Shown: positions 17,211-24,813 of the stretch, one piece after another
Numbering within the stretch: position 1 is the stretch's first letter
Layout of the letters: the number at the start of each line of letters is the position of its first letter
Assembly: GCF_042686195.1 (NCBI RefSeq)
Contig: NZ_JBHUOQ010000007.1
Span: 1-41,856, forward strand
Reading direction: 5' to 3'
DNA length: 41,856 nt
Origin: Corticicoccus populi
GTDB taxonomy: Bacteria; Bacillota; Bacilli; Staphylococcales; Salinicoccaceae
The notes under the pieces: model-generated
Seen by the model: the letters and a program-made list of their open reading frames with translations, nothing else
The model's database searches: none
What the model was told of the DNA's origin: nothing
Position numbers and translations under genes: made by a program

Positions 17211-18179
17211 TTAAGCATCAAATAAGATACTGACGGATTCTTCTTTGTATACACGTGTAATAGCCTGTGATAATAAACCTGCCACTGACAATTCTGTAAT
17301 CTTATCAATCTTCTTTTCTTCAGGAAGCTGAATTGAATTAGTAACCACCAGTTCTTTAATCACTGAATCTTCAATTCTTTCGATCGCAGGGCCGGACAGA
17401 ACCGGATGTGTACAGCAGGCATACACTTCTTTTGCACCTTTATCTTTTAATGCCTGTGCAGCGAGTTTCATTGTGCCGCCTGTATCCATAATATCATCAA
17501 TGATAATAGCAGTTTTCCCGTTAATATCACCGACAATATTCATCACTTCAGCGACATTCGGTCTTGGACGGCGTTTATCAATAATTGCAATCGGCGTTTT
17601 CAGACGGTCCGCCATTTTTCTTGCACGCGTTACACCGCCGTGATCTGGAGAAACAACAACGACATCGTCAAAGTTTAATTCTTCTTTTCCTTTGAAATAA
17701 TCGCTCAAAAGCGGAACACCCATCAGATGATCGATTGGAATATCAAAGAAACCTTGAATCTGCGGTGCATGTAAATCAAGAGAGATTACACGCGTTGCTC
17801 CCGCTGTTTCAATTAGATTTGCAACAAGTTTAGCTGTGATTGGTTCACGGGCACGGGCTTTTCTGTCCTGGCGTGCGTAACCGTAATAAGGAATAACAAT
17901 GTTGATACTGTTCGCTGAAGCGCGTTTTAATGCATCAATCATAATTAACAATTCCATCAGATGTTCATTAACCGGCTGACTTGTCGGCTGAATAACAAAT
18001 ACTTCACATCCGCGTACGCTCTCTTCAATACTGATTTGAACTTCCTGGTCGCTGAAGCGTGTGACTTCACACTCTCCTAAAGGGATTCCGATATGCTCTG
18101 AGATTTCCTGTGCCAACGGCTCATTACCTTTTAAAGAAAATAAGCGTAACTTTGAATTGTGTTGATTTGTACTTGACAT
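17211..18179 (-). CDS. prs: Ribose-phosphate pyrophosphokinase
   Basis: Prs makes PRPP from ribose-5-phosphate and ATP. PRPP is used by nearby hpt and sensed by the nearby purR product. The class I features are SDQEVQISIEESVRG, the catalytic flexible-loop region YYGYARQDRKARAREPITAKL, and the PRPP loop IIIDDIMDTGGTM (about 223-235). At 322 aa the length is normal. GGAGG lies 6 bases before the ATG. It begins 12 bases after glmU, so the two form an operon, as in other Firmicutes. Confidence 0.98.
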   Translation of the reverse strand: MSSTNQHNSKLRLFSLKGNEPLAQEISEHIGIPLGECEVTRFSDQEVQISIEESVRGCEVFVIQPTSQPVNEHLMELLIMIDALKRASANSINIVIPYYGYARQDRKARAREPITAKLVANLIETAGATRVISLDLHAPQIQGFFDIPIDHLMGVPLLSDYFKGKEELNFDDVVVVSPDHGGVTRARKMADRLKTPIAIIDKRRPRPNVAEVMNIVGDINGKTAIIIDDIMDTGGTMKLAAQALKDKGAKEVYACCTHPVLSGPAIERIEDSVIKELVVTNSIQLPEEKKIDKITELSVAGLLSQAITRVYKEESVSILFDA

Positions 18180-18191
18180 GTTGATCCTCCA

Positions 18192-19553
18192 TTAATTGTC
18201 TTTATTAAAATATCCGTCTTTAGTTGTCTGTCTGCTTCTGGCAATTGCTAAGCTGTCACTCGGCACTTCATCTGTAATTGTGGACCCCGCTGCAATAAAC
18301 GCACGGTTCCCGACTGTAACAGGGGCTACGAGGTTAGTGTTGCACCCGATAAATGCATCCTGTCCAATCGTTGTTTTAAACTTGTTGACACCGTCATAGT
18401 TGACAGTAATTGAACCGCAGCCGATATTTGTCCGTGCGCCGACAGACGCATCACCAATGTAGCTGAGGTGTGAGACTTTGGCACCATCTTCAATATCTGC
18501 TTTCTTCACTTCAACAAAGTTTCCGATTTTAACCTCTTCACCGAGCACTGTGCCCGGTCTTAACTGTGCAAACGGTCCGACTGCTGCAGAACTTCCGACT
18601 TTGGAATCCGTAACAACAGATTGTTTTATGACAGCTTCATCACTTATGACAGAATCAGTGATTTCTGAGCCATTAGTAATTGTAACATTACTGCCGATTG
18701 TTGTCGTGCCCCGCAGGACAACATTCGGATAAATCACCGTATCTTCACCAATCGTCACATTTTTGTCAATATACGCAGCTTTCGGATCCATCAAAGTGAC
18801 CCCGTTCTGCATGTGACCGATATTAATCTGCTCTCTCATTATCTCTTCAGCTTTTGATAATGCTACACGGTCATTAATTCCGAGGATCTCGTCAAATACT
18901 TCACTTTTATACGCGTCCACTTTTTTGTAATGCTCAAAAATATACGGGATAACATCCGGCAGATAATATTCCGCCTGCACATTATCATTTTTAACATGTT
19001 CCAGTGCTTCAAATAACACTTTGTTGTCGAAGATAAATGTACCTGATGAAATCTCTCTGATTTCTTTTATCTCAGATGCCGCATCCTTCTCCTCTACAAT
19101 ACTCTTGACAGAACCGTCATAATTCCTGACAATCCGTCCGTATCCAAATGGGTTGGATGCTTCAACGGATAATACCGTCGCTTTCAGAGACATTTCGGTA
19201 TGATATTCAAAAAGTGCACTCAGTGTTCGTTTTGAAATCAATGGTGTATCGCCACAAATCACAAGTGTCTGCCCTTCTTCATTCTCAAGTTTTTCTCTGA
19301 GCTGCCCGACAGCATGAGCTGTTCCGAGCTGTTCATCCTGGAATGTCGTTTCTACCGTGCCGTCTAAGTATGTACGAACAGCATCACTGTCAGTACCGAT
19401 TACAGCATGCACCTCTTCAAAGCCTGCCTCTTTTACATTATCCACAACATGACCAATCATTGGAACGCCGCACAGTTCGTGTAATACTTTCGCTTTTTTC
19501 GATTTCATCCGGGTTCCTTTACCGGCAGCAAGAATAATCGCTCTCGTTTGCAT
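18192..19553 (-). CDS. glmU: Bifunctional N-acetylglucosamine-1-phosphate uridyltransferase / glucosamine-1-phosphate acetyltransferase
   Basis: GlmU acetylates glucosamine-1-phosphate and then makes UDP-GlcNAc, the precursor of peptidoglycan and teichoic acid linkage units. The N-terminal pyrophosphorylase has LAAGKGTRMKS (about residues 8-18) and QLGTAHAV. The C-terminal half is a left-handed beta-helix of hexapeptide repeats, including GDASVGARTNIGCGSITVNYDG. The frame extends to TTG 19559, which lies inside the GGAGGTTG site. The ATG at 19553 (6 bases after GGAGG) gives 453 aa. An almost consensus promoter lies upstream and prs follows in the same operon. Confidence 0.97.
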   Translation of the reverse strand: MQTRAIILAAGKGTRMKSKKAKVLHELCGVPMIGHVVDNVKEAGFEEVHAVIGTDSDAVRTYLDGTVETTFQDEQLGTAHAVGQLREKLENEEGQTLVICGDTPLISKRTLSALFEYHTEMSLKATVLSVEASNPFGYGRIVRNYDGSVKSIVEEKDAASEIKEIREISSGTFIFDNKVLFEALEHVKNDNVQAEYYLPDVIPYIFEHYKKVDAYKSEVFDEILGINDRVALSKAEEIMREQINIGHMQNGVTLMDPKAAYIDKNVTIGEDTVIYPNVVLRGTTTIGSNVTITNGSEITDSVISDEAVIKQSVVTDSKVGSSAAVGPFAQLRPGTVLGEEVKIGNFVEVKKADIEDGAKVSHLSYIGDASVGARTNIGCGSITVNYDGVNKFKTTIGQDAFIGCNTNLVAPVTVGNRAFIAAGSTITDEVPSDSLAIARSRQTTKDGYFNKDN

Positions 19554-19581
19554 AATCAACCTCCAATTTGTCGATAATATT

Positions 19582-19610
19582 ATTATATTTCACTACAATT
19601 CTACTTTCAA
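19582..19610 (-). promoter_or_regulatory. Sigma-A promoter for glmU-prs
   Basis: On the minus strand TTGAAA (19605-19610) and a perfect TATAAT (19582-19587) are separated by exactly 17 bases. It is about 30 bases upstream of the glmU ATG and just after the spoVG terminator. Confidence 0.88.
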
Positions 19611-19631
19611 GGCAGATAGTGCCGTTGAACT

Positions 19632-19670
19632 TGAAAAACCGTTCCCGGTCAGATTTCCGCGGGAACGGTC
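19632..19670 (-). terminator. Rho-independent terminator of spoVG
   Basis: ACCGTTCCCG (19638-19647) pairs with CGGGAACGGT (19660-19669), followed on the minus strand by TTTTTC. It begins about 10 bases after the spoVG stop. Confidence 0.9.
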
Positions 19671-19679
19671 AATATATCA

Positions 19680-19979
19680 TCATTCATTATTCGATTCTTC
19701 GTCTTCTGTTACTTCCTCAGCATCTGCTGTTTCTTCATAAACTCTCATTACTTCTTCCTGTACATGCTGTCTCATGTCCGAGTGAATAGGATGTGCTACA
19801 TCTCTGAACTCTCCATCCGGTGTCCGTTTACTCGGCATCGCTACAAACAGTCCTGTATTCCCTTCAATAACGCGCAAATCATGAATAACAAATGCTTCAT
19901 CAAAAGTGATGGAAACCAATGCTTTCATCCTAGTGTCCTGATTATTTACTTTGCGCAGTCTAACATCTGTTATTTTCAT
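19680..19979 (-). CDS. spoVG: SpoVG regulator (site-specific nucleic-acid-binding protein)
   Basis: SpoVG is a small DNA/RNA-binding regulator. In staphylococci it affects capsule, virulence and cell-wall genes even though these bacteria do not sporulate. The sequence MKITDVRLRKVNNQDTRMKALVSITFD and the NTGLFVAMPSKRTPDGEFRDVAHPI segment are the family core. The C-terminus is acidic. A longer frame reaches 20018, but GGAGGAAGG lies 8 bases before the ATG at 19979, giving the usual 99-aa size. The gene follows ridA; the roughly 85 bases between them contain no convincing promoter. Its own terminator follows. Confidence 0.96.
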   Translation of the reverse strand: MKITDVRLRKVNNQDTRMKALVSITFDEAFVIHDLRVIEGNTGLFVAMPSKRTPDGEFRDVAHPIHSDMRQHVQEEVMRVYEETADAEEVTEDEESNNE

Positions 19980-20065
19980 AAATCCTTCCTCCAATAATAC
20001 TGATATTGTTGGATCCAATGTGTACTGCGCCAGTCACTATTACAAATCTGGTTATTGCTTCTGTC

Positions 20066-20440
20066 TTACTCTTCCGATGCAACAACTTCAATTTCGACCT
20101 GTACGTCTTTCGGCAACCGACTGACCTCTACACATGATCTTGCAGGTAGTTTACCCGAAAAGTAAGATCCGTAAACTTCATTGATATGAGGGAAGCTGTT
20201 CATGTCGCTGATGAAAATTGTTGTCTTTACGATATGGCTGAAATCAAGACCTGCAGCCCCGAGAACATGGCCAAGGTTTTTCATGACCTGCTTTGTCTGC
20301 TCCTTAACATCCTGTGAGACAATTTCTCCTTCCAGGTTGAGTGGAATCTGCCCTGAAGAATAAAACATATTCCCCACTTTTACTCCGTGACTGTATGGTC
20401 CAAGTGCTTCCGGTGCTTTTTCAGAATTAATCGGCTGCAT
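20066..20440 (-). CDS. ridA: RidA family enamine/imine deaminase (YabJ)
   Basis: RidA-type proteins hydrolyse reactive 2-aminoacrylate and related enamines. The family motifs are GPYSHGVKVGNMFYSSGQIPL (N-terminal half), VMKNLGHVLGAAG, and the C-terminal RSCVEVSRLPKDVQVEIE with the conserved arginine. At 124 aa it is standard length. AAGGAG precedes the ATG. It begins 11 bases after purR and is probably cotranscribed with it. In Bacillus the equivalent yabJ was tied to purine regulation, so the neighbourhood is conserved. Confidence 0.96.
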   Translation of the reverse strand: MQPINSEKAPEALGPYSHGVKVGNMFYSSGQIPLNLEGEIVSQDVKEQTKQVMKNLGHVLGAAGLDFSHIVKTTIFISDMNSFPHINEVYGSYFSGKLPARSCVEVSRLPKDVQVEIEVVASEE

Positions 20441-20451
20441 ATTGATTCTCC

Positions 20452-21300
20452 TTAATCTTTGTTTGATTTATTTTTAATATACTCTAAACAGTTCCCTTGT
20501 TCTACTAAAAAGGACTGGTTGTACTCATCTATCTCCGACACTTTAAGAAGAGAAGTGTAGTCTTTGAAACGGCGGTTCTCCACCTGCTTTGCTTCAACCA
20601 GTACACTGACCCCGACCACTGCTGCATTAAATTCCTCCATCAGATGAATCACGCCGGTAATCGAACCCCCGGCCCGGAGAAAGTCATCAACTACGAGCAC
20701 TTTGGAATTCTCCTTAAGTGTCCGTTTGGACAGAACCATCGTCTCTATTTTCCTTGTTGATCCGGAAACATAGTTCACAGAAACCGTGGATCCTTCCGTT
20801 ACTTTATTGTCTTTACGGATGACCGCAACCGGCACATTCAATTTTCTTGCCACCGCATTTGCGAGCGATATTCCTTTTGTAGCCACAGTTACCACCGCAT
20901 CAATTTCTTCATCACCGTACATCGTTGTAATCAGTTCACCGATATCATTCATCATCACCGGGTCGCCCATAATATCGGACATATAGAGATAACCGCCCGG
21001 CAGCAGACGGTCCTGTGCATTCAGCACACCCATGAAACGTTCTACAATTTCATCTGCTCTGTCAATATTAATTTTCGGATGAAACGTGACGCCGCCGCCT
21101 GCTCCGGCCGTTGTTTGAACATTACCGATACCATCGTTTTCAAAGACATCCTTAATAATTCTAATATCTTCACTGATTGACGATTTCGCCTGATTAAACC
21201 GTTCTACAAATAACGTCAGCGGTACGAGCTGGTTCGGTTTGGATATTAAATACTGAGTCATATAGACCAGGCGCTCACTGCGCTTATACTTCATTGTCAT
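20452..21300 (-). CDS. purR: Purine operon repressor PurR
   Basis: PurR represses purine synthesis genes and is relieved by PRPP, with ppGpp as a competing ligand in the family. The N-terminal winged helix is KYKRSERLVYMTQYLI... AKSSISEDIRIIKD. The C-terminal phosphoribosyltransferase-like domain has the PRPP motif VLVVDDFLRAGGSITG but no enzymatic role. The frame stays open to 21387. AGGGG lies 7 bases before the ATG at 21300 and the extra N-terminus would overlap the promoter, so 21300 is chosen (282 aa); PurR proteins normally start at or two codons after this point. A PurBox-like site sits inside its promoter, consistent with autoregulation. Confidence 0.96.
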   Translation of the reverse strand: MTMKYKRSERLVYMTQYLISKPNQLVPLTLFVERFNQAKSSISEDIRIIKDVFENDGIGNVQTTAGAGGGVTFHPKINIDRADEIVERFMGVLNAQDRLLPGGYLYMSDIMGDPVMMNDIGELITTMYGDEEIDAVVTVATKGISLANAVARKLNVPVAVIRKDNKVTEGSTVSVNYVSGSTRKIETMVLSKRTLKENSKVLVVDDFLRAGGSITGVIHLMEEFNAAVVGVSVLVEAKQVENRRFKDYTSLLKVSEIDEYNQSFLVEQGNCLEYIKNKSNKD

Positions 21301-21317
21301 TATTATTTTACCCCTGT

Positions 21318-21367
21318 TTCCCGTATCATTTACGGGAATAATATCATAAAAGTTCGGTTTTAAGCAA
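21318..21367 (-). promoter_or_regulatory. purR promoter with a PurBox in the spacer and a palindrome downstream
   Basis: On the minus strand TTGCTT (21362-21367) and TATTAT (21338-21343) are 18 bases apart. The spacer contains AAAACCGAACTTT (21349-21361), a full match to the Bacillus PurBox pattern AWWWCCGAACWWT. Immediately downstream is a palindrome with arms TTCCCGTA (21318-21325) and TACGGGAA (21331-21338). PurBoxes usually come in pairs; the palindrome may serve as a weak second element. The -35 overlaps the end of ispE. Confidence 0.72.
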
Positions 21368-22216
21368 TCATCCGAGTAATCTGACACGGTACACTTCGTT
21401 ACAGCATCCTCTTAACGCATTGTAAAGATGAATCGCCTGTCGCTCTTTCTGTACCAGCCCGAAAACAGTCGGCCCGCTGCCGCTCATCATTGCCTTATCT
21501 GCACCTGACGCCGCCATATTATCAATCAGTTTTTTGACTTCAGGATACTTTTCACATGTCACAACTTCCAAGTCATTTTTCATTGTATCAATAATTTTTT
21601 GGTAGTCTCCCGCCGTAACAGCTTCGGCCATGTCATTCGATGCCGGTGCCTGCTGCCCGGGGTTCAGAGCCGTATAAATTGTACGAGTCGATACGCTGAT
21701 GGACGGCTTTGCAAGAATCACCCATGCATTGAGCGGCTTCGGGAGATGTCTGATTTTCTCCCCGCGTCCGGTCGCAAGTGCTGTTCCGCCGTATACACAA
21801 AACGGTATATCAGAACCGAGCTGTTTAGAAAGTTCCGCCAGTTCATCGAGTGAACGTTCCAGTTCAAACAATACATTCATTCCTCTGAAAGTTGCCGCAG
21901 CATCACTCGAGCCTCCGGCAAGGCCAGCTGCAATGGGAATATTCTTTTCTATAGTAATCGTAACGCCTTCTTGAATACGATATGTCTTTCTCATCAGTTC
22001 AGCAGCCTGGTATGCCAGATTCCTTTGGTCTGTCGGCACAAATTGGTGTTCCGAGATGATGACTATTTTATGATCGTCCCGCTTTTCGAATGACAATTGA
22101 TCATTTAAATCCACTGTTGTCATTACCATGCTTACCTCATGATAGCCGTCATCCCGCTTATATAAGGTATCTAATGTTAAATTGATTTTTGCCGGTGCAG
22201 TCTCGAAGTGCATCAT
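21368..22216 (-). CDS. ispE: 4-diphosphocytidyl-2-C-methyl-D-erythritol kinase
   Basis: IspE phosphorylates CDP-methylerythritol in the MEP isoprenoid pathway. The GHMP kinase features are APAKINLTLDTLYKRDDGYHE at the N-terminus and the ATP loop PIAAGLAGGSSDAAA (about residues 94-108). SGSGPTVFG is in the C-terminal part. At 282 aa the length is normal. Two adjacent ATG codons exist; the second (22213) has better spacing from GAGG. Staphylococcaceae are often described as users of the mevalonate pathway, so ispE homologues there are sometimes thought to have other roles. The complete MEP pathway cannot be assessed here. The ABC system terminator lies upstream and the purR promoter overlaps its 3' end. 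Confidence 0.93.
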   Translation of the reverse strand: MMHFETAPAKINLTLDTLYKRDDGYHEVSMVMTTVDLNDQLSFEKRDDHKIVIISEHQFVPTDQRNLAYQAAELMRKTYRIQEGVTITIEKNIPIAAGLAGGSSDAAATFRGMNVLFELERSLDELAELSKQLGSDIPFCVYGGTALATGRGEKIRHLPKPLNAWVILAKPSISVSTRTIYTALNPGQQAPASNDMAEAVTAGDYQKIIDTMKNDLEVVTCEKYPEVKKLIDNMAASGADKAMMSGSGPTVFGLVQKERQAIHLYNALRGCCNEVYRVRLLG

Positions 22217-22267
22217 TATTCCTCACGTTCCAGTCGGTATTTTGTATTATTTTATCACATTTAACAT

Positions 22268-22342
22268 TTAAAAAAGAGCCCTAATTACGGAACGGGAATT
22301 TTCATCTGTCGAAAATCCCCGCTCCGGTAAAGGCTCTTTTAT
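22268..22342 (-). terminator. Large terminator hairpin after the ABC exporter genes
   Basis: A long imperfect stem joins AAAAGAGCC (22272-22280) to GGCTCTTTT (22332-22340), with a second inner stem (CGGAACGGGAATTTTC with GAAAATCCCCGCTCCG). The T-tract on the minus strand follows at 22268-22276. It ends the ATPase-permease operon before ispE. Confidence 0.88.
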
Positions 22343-22347
22343 TTCTA

Positions 22348-23052
22348 TTATTCGTCTTTCTTTTTCATACTGAATGCCCAGATGACGACCACAAAACTTA
22401 CTGCCGCCCAGGCAGCGAGAATGAGGAACCTGCTCAAATCCCCTTCTCCATTAAGGATGAAATAATTCTGATACAAAGGCAGATACTCCGCCACTACTCT
22501 TACAATATGATCTTCATCCGTAATAATCATCTCAATATAAGGCGTGAAACCGAATATGAACATTACAGGAATCAAGTATACCGAAGTCGTCGCTACACTT
22601 TTTACAATCAATCCGATTCCAATACCGAGATTAAGGAAAAATATACCGAGCAGCAGTAAACCGCCGCTATTTTCAATCGTCCAGAAACCTTCTACATTCA
22701 TAACAAACATAGATGCGACTAATGAAATCACCGTCATCAGTGATACAACCATACTTTTTCCAATAATAATATCAATAATCGTCGCCGGTGACTGAAGCAG
22801 GCCGCGCAGTGTATCCTTCTCATTTTCTTCTGCCATCATAGTCATCATTGAACTGAATAGTACTGCTGAAAAAACAACACCTACCATAATCGTCACAATC
22901 TCATTCGGCATGTCCGCCCCTGCACTTACACCCACTCTGCTGAAAAACAGTGCCAGTATAATCGGAATTAACACCGAAGTAAACAACATCATATTTCTCA
23001 TAAATTCTTTATAATCTTTTTGAAATATTGCCAGTATACGTCCGCTGTTCAT
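22348..23052 (-). CDS. ABC-2 type exporter permease (partner of the complete ATPase)
   Basis: This 234-aa protein has about six hydrophobic spans and the layout of ABC-2/NatB-type permeases: an N-terminal amphipathic segment (ILAIFQKDYKEFMRN), a cytoplasmic loop MMAEENEKDTLRGLLQSP that would contact the ATPase, and paired C-terminal helices. It is clearly paralogous to the permease encoded at 24096-24794: both have the same KD-KE-NM start, a LF-R-G--AG motif near residue 40, and the LPLYQN/TPLYQN segment near residue 200. The frame could start with TTG 23061, but GGAG is too close to that codon. The ATG at 23052 is preferred, one base after the ATPase stop. The cargo is unknown; drugs, peptides or sodium are family possibilities. 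Confidence 0.88.
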   Translation of the reverse strand: MNSGRILAIFQKDYKEFMRNMMLFTSVLIPIILALFFSRVGVSAGADMPNEIVTIMVGVVFSAVLFSSMMTMMAEENEKDTLRGLLQSPATIIDIIIGKSMVVSLMTVISLVASMFVMNVEGFWTIENSGGLLLLGIFFLNLGIGIGLIVKSVATTSVYLIPVMFIFGFTPYIEMIITDEDHIVRVVAEYLPLYQNYFILNGEGDLSRFLILAAWAAVSFVVVIWAFSMKKKDE

Positions 23053-23053
23053 A

Positions 23054-23899
23054 TTAAACAAGCTCCTTTCCTGTTACCTTTTTAAACACTTCTCCAAGTG
23101 TCGGGAAATCCGTTCTGATATCAACAATATCTTTATCGGACACTGCATCTTTAATACGTCCTTCATTCTCCTGATTTCGTTCAATTGTTTCTACCTGTCC
23201 ATCTTCATGTGTCAGATGAATTTCATTTTTCTTATATTTATGTCTGAGGTCGGCAGGTGTCCCGTGATCACGAATCACTCCTTCATGCAAAAATGCTACA
23301 TTGCTGCACAAACGGGTCGCCTCATCCATATTATGTGTCGTCAGCATAATCGTTGTGCCTTCATCACGCAGCGCTTCAAGCATATCGTGAATTTTCTCTG
23401 TTGTTGTCGGGTCAAGTGCGCTGGTCGGTTCATCCAAAAATAGAATATCCGGCTTATGAATTACTGCCTTACATAATAAAATTCTCTGTTTCATCCCTTT
23501 TGACAATTTTGAAACCCGCTTATCCTTTTCAGACTCAAGCCCTACTTCTTTTAATACTTCATCAACTCTGTTTTTCGGTGCATTGTAAAGCTTCTGAAAC
23601 AGTTCCAGATTATCTTTTACAGTCAGCCTTTCATATAAAGAACTTTTATCGGACAAAATACCCAGGTTCTTTATATAAGATGTTTTTCCAAAATGTTTTT
23701 GCGGTGTTCCGTTGACTTCAACATGACCGCCGGTCGCATTAAATTCACCTGTCATCACCTTAATTGTTGTTGTTTTCCCCGAACCACTCGGCCCGAGAAG
23801 TCCGAAAATCTCGCCCTTTTCTACATTGAAGCTGATACCTTTCAGTGCATGTTCATTACCGAACGACTTTTTCAGCTCATCTACTTTTATTACACTCAT
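23054..23899 (-). CDS. ABC exporter ATP-binding protein
   Basis: This 281-aa protein is a complete ABC ATPase of the antibiotic/natAB exporter class. Walker A is GPSGSGKT (36-43), the signature is LSKGMKQR (132-139) and Walker B with the catalytic glutamate is ILFLDEPTSALDP (152-164). The switch histidine is H189 in LTTHNMDEA. The C-terminal extension (about 215-281) is typical of this class. A GGAGGG site precedes the ATG. It is followed immediately by its permease. Upstream lie a terminator hairpin and a repeat array that may be its control region. The degenerate protein at 24814-25722 aligns with this ATPase through the signature region (SKLSKGMKQR against SKLPSEMNQR). Confidence 0.94.
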   Translation of the reverse strand: MSVIKVDELKKSFGNEHALKGISFNVEKGEIFGLLGPSGSGKTTTIKVMTGEFNATGGHVEVNGTPQKHFGKTSYIKNLGILSDKSSLYERLTVKDNLELFQKLYNAPKNRVDEVLKEVGLESEKDKRVSKLSKGMKQRILLCKAVIHKPDILFLDEPTSALDPTTTEKIHDMLEALRDEGTTIMLTTHNMDEATRLCSNVAFLHEGVIRDHGTPADLRHKYKKNEIHLTHEDGQVETIERNQENEGRIKDAVSDKDIVDIRTDFPTLGEVFKKVTGKELV

Positions 23900-23956
23900 C
23901 TAAATCCCTCCGCATTCTTTATAGTTGCTTTCGTTTGCTGATTTCAGCTTATAACG

Positions 23957-23990
23957 AATAAAAACCCACCGCGATAACATCACGGTGAGT
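23957..23990 (-). terminator. Terminator between the two halves of the ABC system
   Basis: On the minus strand ACTCACCGTGAT pairs with ATCGCGGTGGGT (12 pairs including two G-U pairs, 3-base loop), followed by TTTTATT. It ends the LytTR-permease transcript. It also lies downstream of the repeat array, so it could act as a leader attenuator for the ATPase operon if transcription starts near 23993. Confidence 0.85.
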
Positions 23991-24048
23991 TGTAGCCTTA
24001 ATATATTGAATTGTGTCGATAAAGCCTTTACCGGCGCGGGTTTTCATC

Positions 24049-24097
24049 GAACTGTACTCATATCCGGTGAACTGTACCACGGTTTCATGAACGGTTT
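24049..24097 (-). promoter_or_regulatory. Three phased 9-base direct repeats, candidate LytTR operator
   Basis: On the minus strand GTACAGTTC occurs at 24069-24077 and 24049-24057, and a variant, AAACCGTTC, at 24089-24097. The period is exactly 20 bases. Known LytTR regulators (AgrA, VirR) bind pairs of ACxGTT-like 9-base repeats about 21-22 bases apart, so the match is close but the spacing is slightly short. The first repeat overlaps the stop codon of the upstream permease. A -10-like TATATT lies at 24000-24005 with no good -35, as expected of an activated promoter. Confidence 0.6.
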
Positions 24098-24794
24098 AGA
24101 TGGTCTTTACTTTTTTATTAAATGCCATCATAAAAAAGATCAAAGCGGCCGCATTCCACATTAGAAGAACCAGGACAGGCTGTAAAAACTCACCTGTATG
24201 AATTCTTATATTCTGATACAGCGGTGTATATGTCAGTAATGTAATAATAATATTATCCCCTGCCCGGAAAAACAGGTCTGCGTACGGTCCCATGCCGAAA
24301 ACAAGAAGCATCACAATAATATAAATGGACGTTACTGCCAGTGTTTCTGAAATCAAGCCAAAACCGAGCGTCATAAACAAAAAGAAAAACGCAAGCAGTA
24401 TAAGACCCGAAACGACTTCCAGAGTCATTGCCGGTATTTCATTAAAAATAATGATAATTAAAAAGACCGTCACAGCAGTAATCAACATTAACAGAATCGA
24501 TTTACCAATCACATTCGCTGTCATATCCGACCGCTTCCGAATGAACTTATCCATTGTACGATGTTCATTTTCGTCAGCCAGGAGGCTGATGCCGATACTT
24601 GATGTCATTGCCGCAAATGTCACACCCAGCACAATATAAAACATCATATTTGAAACTTCCGGACCTGCTGCAGAGCCTGTCCGCGCAAACAACAATGCCA
24701 TTAAAAGCGGCATAATAATCGTTGTGAGGAGCCCCATATTATGAAGACATTCTTTCGCATCCCTCGCAATTACTGCCTGAATTTTATTAATCAT
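24096..24794 (-). CDS. ABC-2 type permease (partner of the LytTR-pseudo-ATPase protein)
   Basis: This 232-aa protein is predicted to have six membrane spans and is a paralogue of the permease at 22348-23052, aligning end to end (VIARDAKECLHNMGLLTT... LLFARTGSAAG... DENEHRTMDKFIRK... TPLYQNI). It starts 19 bases after the LytTR gene. The ribosome site (AAAGGA) is about 12 bases from the ATG, which may mean weak or coupled translation. The loop after the second span, which normally carries the ATPase-coupling helix, differs from its sister (more charged, KFIRKRSDMT). It may couple to the complete ATPase, to the degenerate one, or to both. Cargo unknown. Confidence 0.85.
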   Translation of the reverse strand: MINKIQAVIARDAKECLHNMGLLTTIIMPLLMALLFARTGSAAGPEVSNMMFYIVLGVTFAAMTSSIGISLLADENEHRTMDKFIRKRSDMTANVIGKSILLMLITAVTVFLIIIIFNEIPAMTLEVVSGLILLAFFFLFMTLGFGLISETLAVTSIYIIVMLLVFGMGPYADLFFRAGDNIIITLLTYTPLYQNIRIHTGEFLQPVLVLLMWNAAALIFFMMAFNKKVKTI

Positions 24795-24813
24795 AGATAT
24801 TCGTCATCCTTTT

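Noticed and set aside
19980..20065. Sigma-H type promoter for spoVG
   Set aside because: No convincing -35/-10 pair of sigma-H or sigma-A type could be identified; left unassigned.
24049..24097. CRISPR-like array
   Set aside because: Only three 9-base units, 11-base spacers and no cas genes; far too short for a CRISPR array. Regulatory repeats fit better.
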